Shown one piece after another: positions 44,520-49,601 of a stretch of 49,601 bases of DNA (position 1 is the stretch's first letter; each line of letters starts with the position of its first letter). A program made the translations under genes and the position numbers. Location: NCBI GenBank assembly GCA_002633005.1, contig NMRA01000278.1, positions 58,843-108,443 of the forward strand, in the 5' to 3' direction. The stretch comes from Phoronis australis. Lineage: Eukaryota; Phoronida; Phoronidae. The notes under the pieces are model-generated. The model worked only from the letters and a program-made list of their open reading frames with translations, had not been told where the DNA came from and searched no databases.

Positions 44520-47500
44520 TGGTACAAGACAAATGCAGCATGACCAAAGCATTCGACCAAACAAAAATCATATAAATTGACCAAATTAAAGGGTATAATT
44601 GCCTATATCCTGACAATATATGTAAATGAGAGTGTTCATGGTGTCCAAAATGAATTAAGCATACCCAAAACTATAATATATGACACCAAGATCGCTAAAA
44701 TCGGTTGGGTAGATACTGATTTACAAGAAAAATCATTATCGCGAATACTGGATGTCGGCCATCTTGAATTTTCAGGTGTCTAGTCAGACAGATCTCTTAA
44801 GTATGCTATTATGAGTCATCATGGAAAATTTGGTGCTTGTATGATTATTTGCACGATTCTGGTGCGTATTTGCATTTATCTGCCAGCAATTACAAAAGGC
44901 GGGTATTACGCAAGAAAATGACGTTCATTATAATTTTCCACTAAAACGGTTGTAACGGGCAAGGTGAGTGTCGTTTGATTCCCAGATTTTGCATGCATGT
45001 TGATACAGGTTTCACGGCGGGGTGACAAGCAGAACTACCCTGGCTGTGTGCAATTTCGGGGTCTATGGAAGAAAAACATACAGTGGTATCAAGCTGTATT
45101 TTGACAACAGTCTTTATACAGCTAGCTGGCTGGCTAGTGATGTGTATGCGTACTTCAATATTCCCGTCTTTTATCCAATGCTCGTTCGATAAGTCCAGTG
45201 CAATAAGGCCATGTGAAATTGTTTCCGCTTTGCACTCCCGGGACGACTACTTTAACAGAGCACCTTGGAATGGAAAGGTCAAAATGTTGATCAATAAGGA
45301 CTCGACGTAGTTAGCCGGTTTAATCATCAAATTGTCCCCAAAAAGTTTTAAGTTAATAGAATTGCAGCAGTATAAATACCACTCAACAGGTCCTGAACGT
45401 AACATCTGGTGCAGAACTACTAATTATCTGACATTTCTGTCTCAGTTTTATTTGCTAAATACATGTATTATCGTCAGCAACTCAGAGGCCGATTCCTCGG
45501 TAAACACAATTTTACATATTTTTGTTACTGAATTATTTTCAGGAAATATTACAAGTTCAATGTACACTAACCGTTGTTTTTATCTTTGGTGTTTCCTTTA
45601 AAGTAATTCCGCGATACGTAGGATAATGTCTCTTGGAACATTACTTCATGTACGCCATCTCTCGGTAGGTTTTGTGTATTTTCTGCTCTTGTTTTCTGTA
45701 TTTTTCTGCTCGAAGATTGCAATTTAATGTTACCTTCTTTGAATGACCTTGACGAGATACGAAAATAGATGCGCAATTGTACACGGCTATGTCCAAAACA
45801 AAGTAGTCTCATTCTACACTTTCACAGATCGGCGGTCTAATGCGAAAACGAGGCAAGCGGAAGAATCTCTCTGGTGGTATGGGGTATTGGAGTGTGCCGC
45901 TGTATTGCAATTCGTCAACTAAATGAACATTTTATTTTATAACTTCCCAAAGAACACGACCTTTAGTGGTAAGTAAATTTAAAAGATTTGCTGAGACCGT
46001 AGAAGCTTCTTCAAAGTGAGTTTTAATCGGATTTTAATTACTAGTTACATGAATGGCAAGTAACGAAATCATCACATTATCCCAAAATGCACTGCGAGTA
46101 ATTCAGTAAGTGCCATCTGAAAAACAACAGTCACTACGCAGCAAGGTGTTTCGTGTCACAATACGTGATGTTTGATCTATTGAACGATTCAATGGCATTA
46201 ATCTATATGATTACAAAATAGTTCTTGTTGCATTGTCCTGCTCTGAATGTTCCAAGCTGTGCATACAGACCTTTGCAGCTGCATCCATCATTACAGCATA
46301 TCAACACGATTATTCGATGCGGATCAGTCGGTAGAATTTCGGCCAATCTGAAAATCCACGCCAGTCGTGATCATGTCAGTACAAACGCACCTGCCAATTT
46401 CCATAACGGCCTTTTGAGCAGTTTGGCTTGTACAGAAGCTTGTTAGTTGCGGGGACATCCCAGATCCGCTAGCGGAACTTAACAACACGACGGAACTGTT
46501 TCGATTCGTTATTTATTGAACTTACATATTATAACACAATATGTCCGAGGTTGAAACCAGTAATAATTATTTTATTATTTTTGGCACTGTTTATTGCTCA
46601 TTGACAGACAATCTAAGCTATTATTTTTAAATTTTGACCCACGCTGTTTGAAGACGTTGAATTTGTTTACAATGTTGGAAAAATGTCACTCAAATGTCTA
46701 ACGAACATGCCCACACGCAGATGTACTAACGCGCGCGCTCACGCACGCGAAGAAAAAGTTGCACGCCTTTTCTGCTCCAAGAGTGTGCAATTGATCGCTT
46801 CAATTCAGTGGCTGACCCAGTACTGTTCGTCAACGACAGTTGTCCCATAGCCTGAAAGATTTGGGGTATGTTTGGTAAAAGACAACAGAAATTCTGTCAT
46901 AATCTACCGCTTCGCAATTATGGTAGGAAGGTTTATGCGTTACCAAATCGTAGTCTGAAAATGTTTTGTAGACATTACTTTGCCCACTAGGGGTTAGGTG
47001 TTTATTCTTAGAGATTTTGATTTTTGGCTCACGTCAGATTCATAGATGTTACTGATTGGAGAGTAAGAGCAAATTTCTGACTAATCGTGAAACATTCACC
47101 TTATGGGTTTATACATTAACAGTAACGTCAGACCATTCAGTATGACACTTCTTGCACCATGTAGTCGGAATTATTGTGATATTAAATCATGCTTGTGGTT
47201 ATGTAGTAACAGTCGAAAAGCGGTGGATACGGTTATATTTATTACACGTGAACTTCACAAGATTTTAACAACATTTACCATGCTTGAAACAATACAAATC
47301 TCTTCTACACTAATTTAACTATGCCATCTTACAGCTACGAGATCAAAACAATCTGAAACTTACCAAACTTTGAAATCAAGTAATGGCAAAATAGACGAAG
47401 GTTAATAAAAGTAATATGTGAAAATACTTCAAAATTTGCAGGGGCGTAAATAGCCACGCGCAAACCGTGTCACAAACTGTGATGTTAACAAAAGTTTTGC

Positions 47501-47990
47501 TAGTTTTTAGAAGTGAGACTATCACAATTGAGTTGTGCATTGCTTTTACAAGATTTTAAATAAGAGTCATTCAATAATTCTATAGCTCCATTTTTCAATT
47601 TTTGTCCACAACGTACATGCATATTTGCAAATTTGGTAGGTACGCACCTGTGTAGATTCATCTACTGCTCATTTAGTCTTAGAAGTATGTTTCTACATAC
47701 CCTATACAGTTCAGTATCACTGTCGGAAATGAACATAAAGGATAATGCGGAAAGAAGCTCTCTAAAAGTATGTTATGTGGTGTACAGGAATCGTCTCATC
47801 AGATTAAATACATTGACTCAGAACTTGGAACCTGGAATCAAACCTTTAGTCACTAATCAAATATTACGCATGTATTCGACATCCGTTGAAAGCATTTTGC
47901 ATTTGGCAAGCCCTCTTATCTAAACTACACTGTATGTACATCGAGCTGTAAATGACGACGTAATGAGAAAGAAACGACCCCGTTGATGTC
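44520..47990. other. Intergenic stretch with no recognised gene
   Basis: Scanned on both strands for splice-bounded ORFs and for ShKT, astacin and transposon motifs without success. A purine/pyrimidine-alternating GCGCGCGC run lies near 46730. Confidence 0.4.
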
Positions 47991-48004
47991 TTTATCAAGC
48001 CCTT

Positions 48005-48156
48005 TCATTTTCGCACGACCACATTTCGGGAACGAGAACCACACGGTTTGCAGAAATTACACGTGGCGGCACAATAATACTCCATCCCTTCCCTGCGCAT
48101 CACATTTCGGCATTGATCAATGAATGAAGCGCAGTTTTGCAGTCGATCTTTGCACG
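48005..48156 (-). CDS. Terminal ShKT exon of a neighbouring gene
   Basis: Acceptor CCTGTTGCATTACAG, phase 1 start, then a six-Cys ShKT module (ACKDRLQNCASFIDQC, EYYC, AATCNFC), an extra Cys pair partner in CKPCGSRSR, a basic tail NVVVRK and a TGA stop at 48005-48007. It is on the same strand as the astacin gene but upstream of that gene's signal-peptide exon, so it cannot belong to it. The natural reading is the 3' end of another ShKT-containing gene whose body lies beyond 49,601. A weak donor (CCGT|GTGGTT, phase 1) exists, so an internal exon cannot be excluded. No AATAAA is obvious just downstream. Confidence 0.72.
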
Positions 48157-48569
48157 CTGTAATGCAACAGGATGTTACTGGTAACTTTTCAACTCTTCGT
48201 TTGTCATTACGCCAATCGAGCAACAGATTTGTCAACTCACGTACTAGAGTTTTACTGACATACCTGGTATAGCCACGCCTACAGTTGTTTATTGCAACCC
48301 CGAAACTCATGACTTTTCCCATTCATTGAAACATGACACCCATTTAAAAGTCACGCCAATACAAAATATCCCCTCTGTGCCACTCACTTCAGCCCAATCG
48401 CCGGTAGATGGTGACTATCGCCTCGATCTGCCTGCGAACAGTGAAGGTCACATAAGCTCTCGATACACCGAAAGCTTTTCAGCGAATTATGGCTAACAGT
48501 AATTAAAACATCAAAATTGCGTTGCTATAAATACTTTTTGTACGTAGAGTGACCCCTTAGGAGTCCGCC

Positions 48570-48900
48570 GATGTCTTTAACTCCTTCCAACTAAAACAAA
48601 TATTACGTAATCAAACTTTTTTCGAGCATTTCGTCGTTGAGTTGCCCAAATCTGCAATTGGCCATTTTTGCACTGCGACGTCATATCTCCCGACGCACAC
48701 AGTGTAAAAAGGGCCAGTTGTCGATTTGGGCATCGATGTGTTTTAATAAGCGTGACGCTTAATTTGCCGAATTTTTTCCTGTAGGAGCTTCAGAGACTTG
48801 AAGGCCGGTCGAAACGATGGTCATTGTCTGGACCGACAAGTTTGCGAGTGCCCCTTACCCGTCCTTTACGTATTCCTACTCCAGTACGCTCTTGGCTCTG
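48570..48900 (+). repeat. Possible Penelope-element tail
   Basis: TTTAACTCCTTCCAACT followed by TACGTAATCAAACTTTTTTC resembles 7995-8050, next to the Penelope remnant. CTTGAAGGCCGGTCGAAACG at 48797 is the type of tail motif seen at the end of such elements. An inverted repeat (TTGCCCAAATCTGCAATTGG and CCAGTTGTCGATTTGGGCA) of about 22 bases lies between them. It overlaps the presumed last intron of the neighbouring gene. Confidence 0.4.
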
Positions 48901-49094
48901 TGGGCTGGGCAGTAACTACTGTATCAGCAAAAACAATACGAAAGTAAGTTGTCAGCGAATTATACTCCCACGCCTAGAATTCTGAAACGCGATACAATGA
49001 AGGTTTCAACATCCTAACACTTAGCTACTGCCTACTGTTCCGCGTTGCAAGATTAAGGGAGAGGTTTGGTGCAAAGCAACTACTTCATAAGTAG

Positions 49095-49400
49095 GCCTTG
49101 ATATGCCTAACATTTTTATAAGATATAACAAGTTGTTACATTATATGGAGTTGTTACAATTAACGTCAAATGCACATGCAAGAATTGTACCGTGGTTACA
49201 TTTTACGAAAGCGACGTCATATTTCATGAGTTTGCATGGCATTTGTCACACGGAGGTTCACACACTGAAATTCTGTCACATGCGTCAGCTCAAATTTATA
49301 GATGTGTCCCTATGATTTTTAACAAAGATAATATAGTCAAACGTGTACCCAGTGCAGTTTCAGCTCCAGAAGAAAGGAGTTTCCAGGGTCACGTATGAAG
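49095..49400 (+). repeat. Palindromic TGTAACAA/TTGTTACA element, copy 3
   Basis: Contains AACAAGTTGTTACATTATA, AATGCACATGCAAGAATTG, TTACATTTTACGAAAGCGAC, GACGTCATATTTCATGAGTT, TATAGATGTGTCCCTA and CAGTTTCAGCTCCAGAAG. It is the best partner of copy 2 over its full length and has no coding capacity. Confidence 0.85.
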
Positions 49401-49601
49401 TCTGTTATTATTAAAGCGTTCTTGTTGGCGGTCACAGGTCAAAAACAAGTTTTGTATCCGGCATTTCAGTAAACACACTTCCCTTGGTAAGCTCAACAGA
49501 AATAATAACGTACTTATATATGTTATATAACGTACATGGTGAAAATTGAGGTTTATTATACAGAGGTACGTGACATTCAAGCCGATTTAAAGGAGGGCGA
49601 A

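Overview
The window is nuclear DNA from an invertebrate animal, most likely a marine one. Coding information is split into short exons of 60-260 bp with GT/AG borders and kilobase introns, the DNA looks A+T-rich, and there are no long ORFs. Penelope-like, Ty3/Gypsy, THAP, tRNA-SINE and foldback-MITE remnants lie between exons. Astacin proteases with trailing ShKT domains are typical of cnidarians and occur in several other invertebrate phyla. I cannot fix the phylum from sequence alone.

One gene on the minus strand dominates, running from about 42,549 down to at least 3,251. By hand I found 13 exons that connect in compatible phases: signal peptide (42487-42549), two propeptide exons (40525-40648, 39052-39199), three astacin exons (31504-31703, 30306-30506, 29204-29354), one EGF-like exon (22649-22771), and six exons with nine ShKT domains (21465-21617, 20989-21123, 17942-18202 with two, 5888-6133 with two, 4291-4416, 3251-3505 with two). 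The product reads as a secreted zinc metalloprotease with an intact active site and a long Cys-rich C-terminal array. One short exon, joining the propeptide to the catalytic domain and coding the start of the mature enzyme, was not found. It should lie between 31,704 and 39,051. The 3' end is either a read-through stop at 3231 or an exon beyond the window.

A separate ShKT exon with its own stop codon sits upstream on the same strand (48005-48156). It is best read as the last exon of a neighbouring ShKT gene, which suggests a tandem family.

The rest is introns and intergenic DNA. The 11.8 kb intron 6134-17941 carries a tRNA-like SINE, a decayed Penelope-like reverse transcriptase, a dispersed repeat, a widely spaced inverted repeat, another tRNA-derived element and a perfect-looking foldback element. 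The 7.3 kb intron 31704-39051 carries a second copy of the dispersed repeat, a decayed ORF of a repetitive family, a Ty3/Gypsy pol pseudogene (34.2-36.3 kb) and a plus-strand THAP pseudogene (37.2-37.7 kb). The 3' flank carries an AACTTAAGTT palindrome satellite and a MITE. No prokaryotic features, CRISPR arrays or rRNA genes were seen.
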